From: RGIG4576 sp964536025
GTDB taxonomy: Bacteria > Bacteroidota > Bacteroidia > Bacteroidales > Muribaculaceae
DNA length: 40,575 nt
Reading direction: 5' to 3'
Assembly: GCA_964536025.1 (NCBI GenBank)
Contig: CAZHXA010000020.1
Location: 1-40,575, forward strand
Shown one piece after another: positions 7,742-16,853 of this stretch (the first letter of the stretch is position 1; every line of letters begins with the position of its first letter). Both the position numbers and the translations under genes were made by a program. Under the pieces are notes generated by a model, which saw only the letters and a list, made by a program, of their open reading frames with translations, was not told where the DNA came from and made no database searches.

Positions 7742-9541
7742 ATGCAAAAGATTAGAAATATTGCGATAATCGCACACGTCGATCACGGAAAAACAACATT
7801 GGTTGATAAAATGTTGCTTGCCGGCAATTTGTTCCGTGAAAATCAAAGTTCCGGTGAACTTGTTTTGGATAATAATGACTTGGAACGTGAACGAGGAATA
7901 ACAATTCTGTCAAAAAATGTTTCAATTGATTATAATGGTTATAAGATAAATATCATTGACACTCCGGGTCACAGCGACTTTGGTGGTGAAGTTGAACGTG
8001 TGCTGAATATGGCAGACGGTTGCCTTTTGCTTGTTGATGCGTTTGAAGGTCCTATGCCTCAAACTCGCTTTGTGCTTGAAAAGGCATTGCAAATAGGCTT
8101 GAAGCCTATAGTTGTGGTGAATAAGGTGGATAAACCTAATTGTCGCCCTGATGAAGTGCAAGAAATGGTGTTTGACTTGATGTTTAACCTTAATGCAACC
8201 GAAGACCAACTTGATTTTCAAACTATCTACGGCTCTGCAAAACAAAATTGGATGAGTACCGATTGGCAAAAGCCAACCGATAATATATATCAATTGCTTG
8301 ATGCTATAATTGAAAATATTCCTGCTCCCGAGAAAATAGAAGGTGATGCACAAATGTTGATTACATCACTTGATTATTCGTCTTATGTTGGACGTATAGC
8401 TATAGGTCGTGTTCATCGTGGTGAAATACGAGAAAACATGGATGTAGCTTTATGCAAAAAAGACGGCACTGTGGTGAGACAACGTATAAAAGAGTTGCAC
8501 ACATTTGAGGGAATGGGTCGTAAAAAAGTAGAAAGCGTAAGTTCCGGTGATATTTGTGCTTTAGTAGGTATAGAAGGTTTTGAAATAGGTGATACTATTG
8601 CCGATTTTAAAAATCCGGAACCTCTTCCGCGTATTGCGATAGATGAGCCTACAATGTCGATGACTTTTACTATTAATGATTCTCCTTTCTTCGGAAAAGA
8701 TGGAAAATTTGTTACTTCTCGTCATATTGCTGACCGATTGGCAAAAGAACTTGACAAAAACTTGGCATTGCGTGTTGAACGTGGTGAAAGAGATGATTCT
8801 TGGACTGTATTCGGTCGTGGTGTATTGCATTTGTCGGTTCTTATTGAAACCATGCGTCGTGAAGGCTATGAATTGCAGGTGGGACAACCACAGGTAATCA
8901 TAAAAGAAATAGATGGTGTTAAATGTGAGCCGGTAGAAGCTTTGTCAATAAATGTACCTGAAGAATATTCAAGCAAAATTATTGACATGGTGACTCGTCG
9001 TCGAGGTGAAATGATAAGCATGGAAACTCAAAATGATCGCATCAACTTAGAGTTTAATATACCGTCACGAGGAATTATAGGTTTGCGTACAAATGTGCTT
9101 ACTGCATCAGCCGGTGAAGCTATTATGTCACACCGATTCTTGGAATATCAACCATGGAAAGGCGAAATTGTGCGTCGCACCAATGGCTCGCTTATTGCGA
9201 TGGAAACAGGTACAGCATTTGCTTATGCAATTGATAAATTACAAGATCGCGGACGTTTCTTTATCTTCCCGCAAGAAGAAGTTTATGCAGGTCAGGTAGT
9301 TGGCGAAAATGCTAAAGACAATGATATTGTGGTGAACGTAACTAAATCTAAGAAATTGACCAATATGCGTGCTTCTGGAGCTGACGACAAGGCGAGAATT
9401 GTGCCTCCTGTTGTATTCAGCCTTGAAGAAGCTTTGGAATATATCAAAGGCGATGAATATGTTGAAGTAACGCCAAATCACATAAGAATGCGTAAAATCA
9501 TTCTTGATGAAATAGAGCGTAAACGTGCTAATAAAGAATAA
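7742..9541 (+). CDS. typA: Ribosome-binding translational GTPase TypA/BipA
   Basis: This is a 599-residue elongation-factor-like GTPase. It has G1 AHVDHGKTT (about residues 11-19), the RERGITI switch I region, G3 DTPGH (from residue 73) and G4 NKVD (127-130). Domain II, two EF-G-like domains and the BipA-specific C-terminus (GADDKARIVPPVVFSLEEAL, then EYIKGDEYVEVTP) follow. TypA binds the 70S ribosome and helps 50S assembly and stress growth. Length and motifs match the family throughout. It is monocistronic, with a promoter just upstream and a strong terminator after it. Confidence 0.97.
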   Translation: MQKIRNIAIIAHVDHGKTTLVDKMLLAGNLFRENQSSGELVLDNNDLERERGITILSKNVSIDYNGYKINIIDTPGHSDFGGEVERVLNMADGCLLLVDAFEGPMPQTRFVLEKALQIGLKPIVVVNKVDKPNCRPDEVQEMVFDLMFNLNATEDQLDFQTIYGSAKQNWMSTDWQKPTDNIYQLLDAIIENIPAPEKIEGDAQMLITSLDYSSYVGRIAIGRVHRGEIRENMDVALCKKDGTVVRQRIKELHTFEGMGRKKVESVSSGDICALVGIEGFEIGDTIADFKNPEPLPRIAIDEPTMSMTFTINDSPFFGKDGKFVTSRHIADRLAKELDKNLALRVERGERDDSWTVFGRGVLHLSVLIETMRREGYELQVGQPQVIIKEIDGVKCEPVEALSINVPEEYSSKIIDMVTRRRGEMISMETQNDRINLEFNIPSRGIIGLRTNVLTASAGEAIMSHRFLEYQPWKGEIVRRTNGSLIAMETGTAFAYAIDKLQDRGRFFIFPQEEVYAGQVVGENAKDNDIVVNVTKSKKLTNMRASGADDKARIVPPVVFSLEEALEYIKGDEYVEVTPNHIRMRKIILDEIERKRANKE

Positions 9542-9630
9542 TTTAAATTAGGCAATAATAGTATTGTTCTTGCATATTTTACAAAAATATGTAAGAGTTG
9601 TAAAACTTCGTTTCATAATTTTATTTTTTT

Positions 9631-9670
9631 CTCCCTGACATTTGTTTGTTATGTCAGGGAGTTTTTCTTT
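9631..9670 (+). terminator. Terminator of typA
   Basis: CTCCCTGACAT pairs perfectly with ATGTCAGGGAG around a 9-base loop and is followed by TTTTTCTTTT. Confidence 0.92.
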
Positions 9671-9737
9671 TGATAGAACATTAGTATAATAATGTGTGTT
9701 GTTCTTAAAATTACTAACCAATAAAAATAAAAAGATT

Positions 9738-10214
9738 ATGAAAAACGAATTTTTAAAAATTGTAGTATTGACTTTGTGTTTGTTTATAACTAAAAACGTT
9801 GCTTATGCTGATGATGATGTAAATATATCTTATAATGGTTTGCCTGAAACATCCAGAATGTTTATTGAAAAACATTTTTCAGGTGATTCTCAAACTCGGG
9901 AAATTGAATATGAAAACGAGTCGGGTGTTTATAAAGTGGAAATGAATAACGGCTATGAAATAAAGTTTAACAGCAAAGGTAGGGTAATAGAGGTAGATTC
10001 TCCTAAAGGCAGGAGTATAGATGAAATATTAGCAAAGGCTGTTCTTCCTGCAAAGATAGTAAATCAGCTTACAGCAGAAAGGCTTCTGGATGATATAGAT
10101 GAGATAAAAGTCTTGCGTGATGGAGGATATTTAATTGAAATAGATAAGTATTCAAAGAATAAAAAGATGAGGTTTGACAGTGATGGAAATTTTGTAAAAG
10201 GTAGAAAACGATAA
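9738..10214 (+). CDS. Secreted PepSY-like (DUF2874) protein
   Basis: This is a 158-residue protein with a signal peptide (MKNEFLKIVVLTLCLFITKN, cut near AYA-DDD). Two tandem PepSY-like units follow, with the pattern 'residues-KVEMNNGYEIKFNSKGRVIEV' and 'IKVLRDGGYLIEIDKYSKN'. Such domains in Bacteroidetes are periplasmic and of unknown role; a peptidase-inhibitor-like role has been proposed for the fold. The frame extends to a TTG at 9696, but the ATG at 9738 begins the signal peptide and is preferred. It stands alone and is convergent with lptD. Confidence 0.82.
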   Translation: MKNEFLKIVVLTLCLFITKNVAYADDDVNISYNGLPETSRMFIEKHFSGDSQTREIEYENESGVYKVEMNNGYEIKFNSKGRVIEVDSPKGRSIDEILAKAVLPAKIVNQLTAERLLDDIDEIKVLRDGGYLIEIDKYSKNKKMRFDSDGNFVKGRKR

Positions 10215-10215
10215 T

Positions 10216-10254
10216 AAAAAAGTGGTAACAATATAATTATTGTTGCCACTTTTT
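10216..10254. terminator. Bidirectional terminator between the PepSY gene and lptD
   Basis: AAAAAGTGGTAACAATA pairs with TATTGTTGCCACTTTTT (one G-T pair), giving T-tracts on both strands between the convergent genes. Confidence 0.85.
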
Positions 10255-10275
10255 ATTGATGTATAAAGAGTTTTT

Positions 10276-13116
10276 TTAGTACCAATCCACCCCGTTATAG
10301 TTGTTTCGCTTGTCGTATTTCAAGTCGCTCAGTAACGAAGACTTGACGGCAATGTGGAAATTATAAGATTTATATGGTCCCACAGGAACGAAGCTCGTAC
10401 TCATGGTAAAACAGTGCAAATCACGAGATATTGAACAGTTCATGTATGCTATCTTTTTTGCGTCAAAGTTATAACTTGCCGAGAAGTTTAGTGACCAGTT
10501 TTTTGTTGGTCTTAGATTTCCTGAAAAACTTAAATTTTGCGTCCATTTTCCATTATATTCCAATTTCTTCTTATTAAAAGAACCGTAAGAATAATTAACG
10601 GAGTAGTTTACAGACAGACTCCAAGGGAATTCCCATACGGCATATCCATCGGAATTAAATTTTGTTCCATCGGAGTTTTGGCTATTGCTTGAACTACTAT
10701 TGTTGTCATTAGTGCTTTGAAGGGTATTGCTTGAGTCTTCAGAGTTCTTGCCTTTTTGTTTATTATCTTTGTTGTCTTTATTCTTCTTTTTAAATGTGTT
10801 GTTATTGAATGTGTAAGAGAATGAAGTTCCTGTACTGGAGAGTTTACCAAGTCCTTTTCCTGCTTGTAGACGTGTACGATTTACTCTCACCGGATTGCCG
10901 GCTGAATTTAGTTGGTAGGTATAAACGTCCCATGTTGCACTAAGATTAAGGTTAAATCCTTTAGTGAGACGTAATAACATTGAGGTGTTAATATTGCTCC
11001 AACGCAATGAGTCGGCGGCAAAGTTATAGGATTGACTTACCGTTAAATTTTCAATAAGAGAAATCTTCTTTACGCCTGTAGTGTCGTTGTCACTTTTTAC
11101 CTTCATTTCAAGGTTGTTGGATAGCGAGAAATTTACTGTTCCGCTTTTACCTTGTCCAGGAGAACCGAATATACCATGTTGAAAATAAGAATATTTCTTT
11201 GTCCTTACTTGTCCTGTACTTTTATCGGTGTAAGCGTAACTTCCATAATATCCCCAACCTGGAGCACTGAAGTCAGGTGAAGCTGAAAAAGATACTGTTG
11301 GCGTAAGCACATGACGAATCATTTGCACTTTATCTCCTAAGAATTTCATAGGCTTGAAAAAACCATATATTTTTGTATCAAAGGAAATACCTCCTGAAAA
11401 ATCGAAAACATTATAAAAGTTGTAAGTTGTATCACAAACTTCGGCTGAGGCAGCAGGATTCCATTGACGGCGTATCTTGCTGGTATACATTCGGTCGTTT
11501 AATGTGATATTTGGGGTTACATTCAAATATTTGAAAACATTGAAAGTAGCCGAAACAGGTACAGAGTGTCTCATTCCGTTACGCCAATCTTTTATAAGAC
11601 TTTTCTTGAAAAATTGGTCTTGGTTGGCAGTTAATTGATTTTGGAATACTCCGGAATAGGATAATTTAATTTTTTCGTACCATTTTTCATCTCCTACTGC
11701 ACGTTTTCTCTTGAAAGGAGCAACTTGAGATAAACTAACGGTTAGGTTAGGGAATGAAACCGTCAAAGTTGAATCGGCTGTGCGTTGAGAAATGTTTGCT
11801 GTGGTAGAAAAACTCCATTTTGAATTAGGAACTCTATAAGTCATGTTTATGGAGCTACTTTTTGTATTCTCGGTGAAATCATTGCTATAATAGCTGTTTA
11901 AGTCGTTTCGAGTGTAACCACTTGTGGTGAAGTTTACACTAGCCGAGAATGTCATGTTAGGGTTAGCTTTTGCATCTTGTGAATGAGTCCAAGCTATCTT
12001 GAAGTTTTTCCCTTTTGAATAATCAGGTTCTCCTTTATCTCCGGTAATTGTTGTTATATAGCTTAAATTGAAATTACCGTTGTATTTATATCTTTTTGTG
12101 TAAGTAGATTGTGCGTTTATACCCCAAGAACCGCGTGTGTATATTTCGCCTGTAAGAGCAAGGTCGATATTGTCGTTTATTGCAAAATAATAACCGCCGT
12201 TACTTAGATAGTAACCCCTTTGGTAGTCATCACCGAATGTTGGAACTATAATTCCTGACGAATATTCACTTGTGAAAGGAAAATAACCGAAAGGTACGGC
12301 AATAGGCAATGGTACATCGGCAAGAACCATGTAAACAGGACCTGTAACCACATCTTTTTTGGGCTTCATTTTGCCTTTTGTGATTTGAAAATAGAAGTGC
12401 GGATGTTCGTGATTATCGCAAGTTGTATAGCGGCCGTTTTTAATGAAATACTCATCGTTTTCCATCTTTTTAGTTTGTCCTCCGGTTAGATAACCTTCGC
12501 CTTGTTGTGTTATAACATCGGAGATGAAACCTTTTTTTGATTTGAAGTTATATTTCATCGTTTTTGATGAATATTCGCCACTATTGTCTTTAAATATAGG
12601 TGTTCCTGTTATTTCTCCTATGCTATCGGGTACACCTTCGGCATGTACGACATTGTCATTCATGTCCATGCGTATTTTGTTGGCAGAAAGGTTTATGTCA
12701 CCGTAAGTGATTTTACTTTCTCCAAACATGAATGCCGAGTTTTTTCCTACAAGAGTAAGTGAGTCTTTGGCTGAAAATTCCACAACGTTATCCAAGTCGA
12801 CTTTTTTCTTGATAAAACGTGATGTGGAATCGCTTTTTACAACAAAAGAATCGTTTTTTTCGTAATTTAAAGAATCGGGAATAAAACTACTGAGTGAATC
12901 AAGTTTTAATTCACTTTTATATTCTGTTATGCTGTCGGCAATAACATTACTGATAGCATTTTTATTAATTTGTTTAAGTCCGGAATCAAGCTGGAGTTCT
13001 AATTTATTGATTTTTGGAAACTTATTATCATTAATAAGCTGTTTTCCACTTGTTCTCAAGGAGTAAAAAAATGCTATCAATACAAAAAGTATGATATATA
13101 TTCGAGTATGTCTCAA
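10276..13116 (-). CDS. lptD: LPS-assembly outer-membrane protein LptD/OstA
   Basis: This is a 946-residue protein. A short signal-anchor (RHTRIYIILFVLIAFFYSL) and a Ser/Asp-rich linker precede an OstA-type beta-jellyroll (about residues 125-230: GESKITYGDINLSANKIRMD, then VVHAEGVPDS). The rest is a large beta-barrel (SSGIIVPTFGDDYQRGYYLSNGG onward), with a low-complexity Lys/Asn/Ser insertion near residues 755-800. LptD inserts lipopolysaccharide into the outer leaflet. The start must be a TTG at 13114-13116: a TAA stop lies immediately before it in frame, and no ATG precedes the OstA domain. LptB is encoded elsewhere in this window (23047). Confidence 0.88.
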   Translation of the reverse strand: MRHTRIYIILFVLIAFFYSLRTSGKQLINDNKFPKINKLELQLDSGLKQINKNAISNVIADSITEYKSELKLDSLSSFIPDSLNYEKNDSFVVKSDSTSRFIKKKVDLDNVVEFSAKDSLTLVGKNSAFMFGESKITYGDINLSANKIRMDMNDNVVHAEGVPDSIGEITGTPIFKDNSGEYSSKTMKYNFKSKKGFISDVITQQGEGYLTGGQTKKMENDEYFIKNGRYTTCDNHEHPHFYFQITKGKMKPKKDVVTGPVYMVLADVPLPIAVPFGYFPFTSEYSSGIIVPTFGDDYQRGYYLSNGGYYFAINDNIDLALTGEIYTRGSWGINAQSTYTKRYKYNGNFNLSYITTITGDKGEPDYSKGKNFKIAWTHSQDAKANPNMTFSASVNFTTSGYTRNDLNSYYSNDFTENTKSSSINMTYRVPNSKWSFSTTANISQRTADSTLTVSFPNLTVSLSQVAPFKRKRAVGDEKWYEKIKLSYSGVFQNQLTANQDQFFKKSLIKDWRNGMRHSVPVSATFNVFKYLNVTPNITLNDRMYTSKIRRQWNPAASAEVCDTTYNFYNVFDFSGGISFDTKIYGFFKPMKFLGDKVQMIRHVLTPTVSFSASPDFSAPGWGYYGSYAYTDKSTGQVRTKKYSYFQHGIFGSPGQGKSGTVNFSLSNNLEMKVKSDNDTTGVKKISLIENLTVSQSYNFAADSLRWSNINTSMLLRLTKGFNLNLSATWDVYTYQLNSAGNPVRVNRTRLQAGKGLGKLSSTGTSFSYTFNNNTFKKKNKDNKDNKQKGKNSEDSSNTLQSTNDNNSSSSNSQNSDGTKFNSDGYAVWEFPWSLSVNYSVNYSYGSFNKKKLEYNGKWTQNLSFSGNLRPTKNWSLNFSASYNFDAKKIAYMNCSISRDLHCFTMSTSFVPVGPYKSYNFHIAVKSSLLSDLKYDKRNNYNGVDWY

Positions 13117-13139
13117 TTAGTCTCTTTCAAAAATATCTG

Positions 13140-13147
13140 CAAAAATA
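13140..13147 (-). promoter_or_regulatory. -7 box of lptD
   Basis: The minus strand reads TATTTTTG, 24 bases before the TTG start, which supports that start. Confidence 0.55.
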
Positions 13148-13213
13148 CACAATTACATTCATTTGAACATAAGAATGTATCAAAATTTAAGTATAAAGAC
13201 TTTATAAAAACTA

Positions 13214-14167
13214 TTAAATCTTATTGATTACGTTTTTTCCTGCTATATATTGTCTAATATTCTCCACGGCAATATCCATGAGTCGAGTGCGAGCTTCGGT
13301 GGTAGCCCATGCTATGTGTGGAGTGAGATAACAATTTTTTGCATTAAGCAATGGATTGTTTTTGTCAGCAGGCTCAATTGATAGCACATCGGCTCCAAAT
13401 GCAGCTATATCTTCGTTGTTTAAAGCATCGGAAAGTGATTGCTCGTTTACAAGTGGTCCTCGTCCTGTGTTGATGAGAATAACCGAGTGTTTCATTTTTT
13501 TGATTGATTCTCGATTGATTAATCCTTTTGTGTTATCGGTCAAAGGACAATGTAAACTTATTACGTCGGCTTTTGTAAGGACTTCGTCTAATGTTGAAAC
13601 CGTAATTCCCTCCATTAGTGAAGATTGTGGCTTAGACGTAACAGCAAGAACTTTCATTCCAAAAGAAATGGCTATGCGAGCAACAGCCATACCGATGTTA
13701 CCAAGTCCTACGAGTCCCATAGTTTTATTTGCAAGTTCTATAATAGGTTTGTTCCAATAGCAAAAATCGGGGCAAGAACTCCATTTTCTATCTTTTGCTT
13801 CTTGAGCATATTTTGCAATTTCGTTGGTTATGTTAAGAATGTGAGCAAAAACCATTTGAGCTACCGAAGCTGTGCTATATGCAGGAATATTGGTTACGGT
13901 TATGCCGTATTCATGTGCTGCAGTAATGTCAACAACGTTATAACCGGTTGCAAGTACGCCTATATATTTTAGAGTAGGGCATGCTTCCATTATTTTACGG
14001 TCTATGATTACTTTATTAGTTAATATTATAGGAGCTTTACCTATTCGCGTTATAACGTCGCCCGGATTTGTACGATCATAAATGGTTACGTTACCAAGAT
14101 TTTTTAAATTATCCCATTTTAAATCTCCCGGATTTAGTGTATATCCGTCAAGAACAACAATATCCAT
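13214..14167 (-). CDS. D-2-hydroxyacid dehydrogenase (hydroxypyruvate/glycerate dehydrogenase type)
   Basis: This is a 317-residue NAD-dependent enzyme. It shows the Rossmann motif GLVGLGNIGMAVARIA (about residues 152-167), followed by HCPLTDNTKGLINRE and LINTGRGPLVNE containing the substrate Arg, then the Glu in ADVLSIEPA and the catalytic His in LTPHIAWAT. The length is normal. The closest match by eye is the glycerate/hydroxypyruvate dehydrogenase branch, but the substrate cannot be fixed from sequence. It has its own promoter 23 bases upstream and follows the CDF pseudogene on the same strand. Confidence 0.9.
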   Translation of the reverse strand: MDIVVLDGYTLNPGDLKWDNLKNLGNVTIYDRTNPGDVITRIGKAPIILTNKVIIDRKIMEACPTLKYIGVLATGYNVVDITAAHEYGITVTNIPAYSTASVAQMVFAHILNITNEIAKYAQEAKDRKWSSCPDFCYWNKPIIELANKTMGLVGLGNIGMAVARIAISFGMKVLAVTSKPQSSLMEGITVSTLDEVLTKADVISLHCPLTDNTKGLINRESIKKMKHSVILINTGRGPLVNEQSLSDALNNEDIAAFGADVLSIEPADKNNPLLNAKNCYLTPHIAWATTEARTRLMDIAVENIRQYIAGKNVINKI

Positions 14168-14189
14168 ATAATTTCTTATTTTATTGGTG

Positions 14190-14197
14190 CAAATTTA
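14190..14197 (-). promoter_or_regulatory. -7 box of the hydroxyacid dehydrogenase gene
   Basis: The minus strand reads TAAATTTG, 23 bases before the ATG. Confidence 0.6.
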
Positions 14198-14270
14198 GGT
14201 AAAAACAAGAACTTATTTATATGTGTTTACTTGTTTTTTTGATGATATTTATCTGTTTTCTCAAGATTTT

Positions 14271-15181
14271 TTAATTGCAGAATGTACTATCGCATGTTGA
14301 AGGAGAGATTTCAAATTCCAAAGTTGAATGAGAAATGTTAAGTGAACAAAGGAGCTCTTTTAGTAAATGTTTTGTTTCATTCATTTTTGAAATGTCGTCT
14401 ATTACGATATGTGCGGTGAGGGCATTTTCCGTAGTGCTGATTGCCCAAATGTGAATGTGATGAACGTCTTTTACATGGCATACTTTTTTAATCGATAACG
14501 AAACTTCGTTTATGGATAAATTTTCAGGAGTGCCGTCAAGTGTAAGGCGAAGGCTACTCGATAGCAAGTTCCTTGTGGATAAAAGTATTATAATTGCTAT
14601 GATTATGCTTACGATAGGGTCAATAATATAAATTTCGGTGTAAGTAATAATAATTCCGGAAATGACTACGCCTGTCGAAACGAGTGTGTCGGCAAGCATG
14701 TGTAGAATAGCACCACGTATATTAAGGTCGTTCTTTTGGTTTCTCATCAGCAATAAGGCAGTTAATCCATTTACTATTATTCCTGCTCCTGCTGTCCATG
14801 AAATGGCTATTCCGTTTATCATGTCTTTACTTTGAATCTTGTGTATGCTTTCGGTTATTATCACTCCAACGGTCACAAATAAAATGATTGCATTGATAAG
14901 GGAGATAAGTATGGTTGATTTCTTATATCCGTAGGTGAATTTATCGTTTGATTTGACTTTGGCAAGTTTAAAAGCTATAACAACAAGAATTAAACTGAAA
15001 ATGTCGCTAAAATTATGACCTGCGTCCGAAAGCAGTGATAGTGAATTTTCAATTAACCCAATACCTGTCTCAGTTATTTACAAACAATAAGTTTAGTAAA
15101 ATTGAAATGATTAAAATCTTGTTGATAGATAAATTTGAATGATGGCTGTGGTTGTGGTGATGTTTTTAAATAGGTTGGCAT
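14271..15181 (-). pseudogene. Cation diffusion facilitator (CDF) metal-efflux transporter, two frameshifts
   Basis: Read with two single-base corrections, the minus strand encodes a full CDF exporter. It has MPTYLK, a His-rich start (HHHNHSHH), TM1 (NKILIISILLNLLF), the TM2 signature SLSLLSDAGHNFSDIFSL, later helices and a cytoplasmic metal-binding domain (VKDVHHIHIWAISTTENALTAH). The frame slips at an A5 run near 15165 and at GTAAATAA near 15078; each has one extra A. Only the last 201 residues form an open frame with an ATG (14876). CDF proteins export Zn, Co or Cd. The first codon lies seven bases after the HD-hydrolase stop, so it was the second gene of that unit. Both lesions are in A-runs, so assembly error is a real alternative to decay. 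Confidence 0.83.
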
Positions 15182-15188
15182 ATTTTAA

Positions 15189-15731
15189 TTAGAATGTCCC
15201 GAATAGCTTGGTGAGGTCATCAAAACGTTTTAGTGACTCTTCTCCAAACTTTGACATATCTTTGCGAACTTGTTCCAAAGGTTTTGCCGGTGCTATGTGT
15301 GATTTTGAGAAAAATTTATCGGCGTAACACACGAGTTTTTCCTCAATGCTTGTAGGCAACATATCACGATGAGGCAACGGAAGATTCTGTGTTATGATTT
15401 CGTTTGCAGTTATTCCACTCCCGGTGTGATGCTCGCAAACAAGAGCATGTTGAGGTAAACCTTCGGCTTCCAGTATTTCTCGACCTAAATAGCCATGACA
15501 AATGTACGGTTTATCTCCAATGCAATAAATTGAAGGGGCGTGTGTTTTAAAAATTCCTATATCATGAAGCATTGATGCTTCAAAAGTGAAATCTGCATCA
15601 ATCTTTAATTGTGGATTTTTGTTAGCGATTAATAGAGCAAGGTCGACAACTTGTTTACTATGCTTTATAAGAAGATTGTATAGGTTGCTATCCTTGTCAT
15701 AGTATTTTTCAATTATGTTGAATATGTTCAT
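15189..15731 (-). CDS. HD-domain phosphohydrolase
   Basis: This is a 180-residue HD-superfamily protein. The first His (KHSKQVVDLALLIA) is followed by the HD pair in ASMLHDIGIFKTHAP and further metal-ligand candidates in ICHGYLGREILE and CEHHTGSG. This is the pattern of the small Bacteroidetes HDIG proteins; phosphatase or phosphodiesterase activity is expected but the substrate is unknown. I use the ATG at 15729-15731, because the longer frame to 15761 would start inside the ilvE terminator. It is followed after seven bases by the CDF gene. It has no promoter of its own between the ilvE terminator and its start. Confidence 0.85.
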   Translation of the reverse strand: MNIFNIIEKYYDKDSNLYNLLIKHSKQVVDLALLIANKNPQLKIDADFTFEASMLHDIGIFKTHAPSIYCIGDKPYICHGYLGREILEAEGLPQHALVCEHHTGSGITANEIITQNLPLPHRDMLPTSIEEKLVCYADKFFSKSHIAPAKPLEQVRKDMSKFGEESLKRFDDLTKLFGTF

Positions 15732-15744
15732 GACTAAATAATAA

Positions 15745-15775
15745 TAAAAAAAGCCGCACAATGTAGAGCGGCTTT
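15745..15775 (-). terminator. Terminator (or attenuator) between ilvE and the HD gene
   Basis: AAAGCCGC (15750-15757) pairs with GCGGCTTT (15768-15775), and the minus strand continues into a T7 tract. It ends about 15 bases before the HD-gene ATG, so expression of that gene must depend on read-through or an unseen start site. Confidence 0.85.
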
Positions 15776-15783
15776 AAATCTTT

Positions 15784-16812
15784 TTATTCTACAATAGTAA
15801 CCCAATTATGCGTGTCGGGATTGTCGCCTAATTGAATAGCACGAAGATTGTTATATAATTGAGTGGTTACAGGACCGGGCTCATCGTTTTCGGAGAAAAT
15901 GTAGCTTTTACCTTCTTCTACGTCATCAATTCTGGAAATCGGAGTGGCAACTGCTGCTGTTCCACATTCGGCAGCTTCTTGACATTCGGCAAGTTCGGTC
16001 AAAGGAATTGGGCGACATTCAACTTTAATGCCACAGTCTTTTGCTATTTGTTGTAAACTCATATTTGTTACCGATGGTAAAATTGAACCTGATTTAGGTG
16101 TTATATATACACCGTTTTTAATTGCGAAAAAGTTGGCAGGTCCACATTCATCGATATATTTCTTTTCTTTTGGATCAAGATATAATACAGCAGAATATCC
16201 TTCCGATTTAGCACGTTCGCCTGCTGAAAGACTTGCGGCGTAGTTTCCACCCACTTTCCAACGTCCTGTTCCACAAGGTGCAGCACGGTCATATTCTCTA
16301 TATATAGCAACTTTTGTGGGTTTGAATCCTTCTTTAAAATAAGGTCCCACCGGAGTAACGAAAATGATAAAAGTGTATTCGGTTGCCGGTCTTACTCCTA
16401 CTTGTGCTGTCATGCCTATTTCAAGAGGGCGAATGTATAAAGAAGCTCCGCTACCGTAAGGAGGAATGAAACGTTCATTTAATTTTACGACTTTTTTTAC
16501 CATTTCGCAGAAAAGGTCTTCAGGAATGGGTGCCATCATTATGCCGTTTGCACTGCGTTGTATTCTTTTAGCATTTTCGTCCATGCGGAAAATTCTTATT
16601 TTGCCATCTTTCCCACGAAAAGCTTTCATTCCTTCAAAAATCTCTTGTCCATAGTGCAGGCATGTTGCAGCCATGTGTATGTTAATATTTTCTGAATCGG
16701 TTATTTCAATTTCTCCCCATTTGCCGTTTTTGTAGGTACAACGTACATTATAATCGGTTTTCTTGTAACCGAAAGAGAGGTTACTCCAGTCAATGTTTAA
16801 GTTATTGTCCAT
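15784..16812 (-). CDS. ilvE: Branched-chain amino-acid aminotransferase
   Basis: This is a 342-residue class IV PLP aminotransferase. Key regions are YGQEIFEGMKAFRG, RPLEIGMTAQVGV, the PLP lysine in GTGRWKVGGNYAASL, DECGPANFFAI and the phosphate-binding GTAAVATPI. It catalyses the last step of Val, Leu and Ile synthesis and the first step of their breakdown. The start is the ATG at 16810-16812; an upstream frame to 16851 adds only MHYTDIIILKHKA, which is not family-like. It lies 41 bases downstream of the small secreted-tail protein gene and may be co-transcribed with it. It ends in a strong terminator. Confidence 0.94.
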   Translation of the reverse strand: MDNNLNIDWSNLSFGYKKTDYNVRCTYKNGKWGEIEITDSENINIHMAATCLHYGQEIFEGMKAFRGKDGKIRIFRMDENAKRIQRSANGIMMAPIPEDLFCEMVKKVVKLNERFIPPYGSGASLYIRPLEIGMTAQVGVRPATEYTFIIFVTPVGPYFKEGFKPTKVAIYREYDRAAPCGTGRWKVGGNYAASLSAGERAKSEGYSAVLYLDPKEKKYIDECGPANFFAIKNGVYITPKSGSILPSVTNMSLQQIAKDCGIKVECRPIPLTELAECQEAAECGTAAVATPISRIDDVEEGKSYIFSENDEPGPVTTQLYNNLRAIQLGDNPDTHNWVTIVE

Positions 16813-16853
16813 AGCTTTATGCTTTAGAATGATTATATCTGTATAATGCAATG

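Noticed and set aside
7922..8353. 143-residue ORF antisense to typA
   Set aside because: It lies fully within the strongly conserved typA gene, shows no domain or signal, and reflects codon bias.
9679..9696. ACATTA/TAATGT dyad before the PepSY-like gene as an operator
   Set aside because: It is a short AT-only repeat in AT-rich DNA, likely by chance, with no promoter box nearby to anchor it.
13356..13760. 134-residue ORF antisense to the hydroxyacid dehydrogenase
   Set aside because: The opposite strand carries all the dehydrogenase motifs, and this frame is a shadow.
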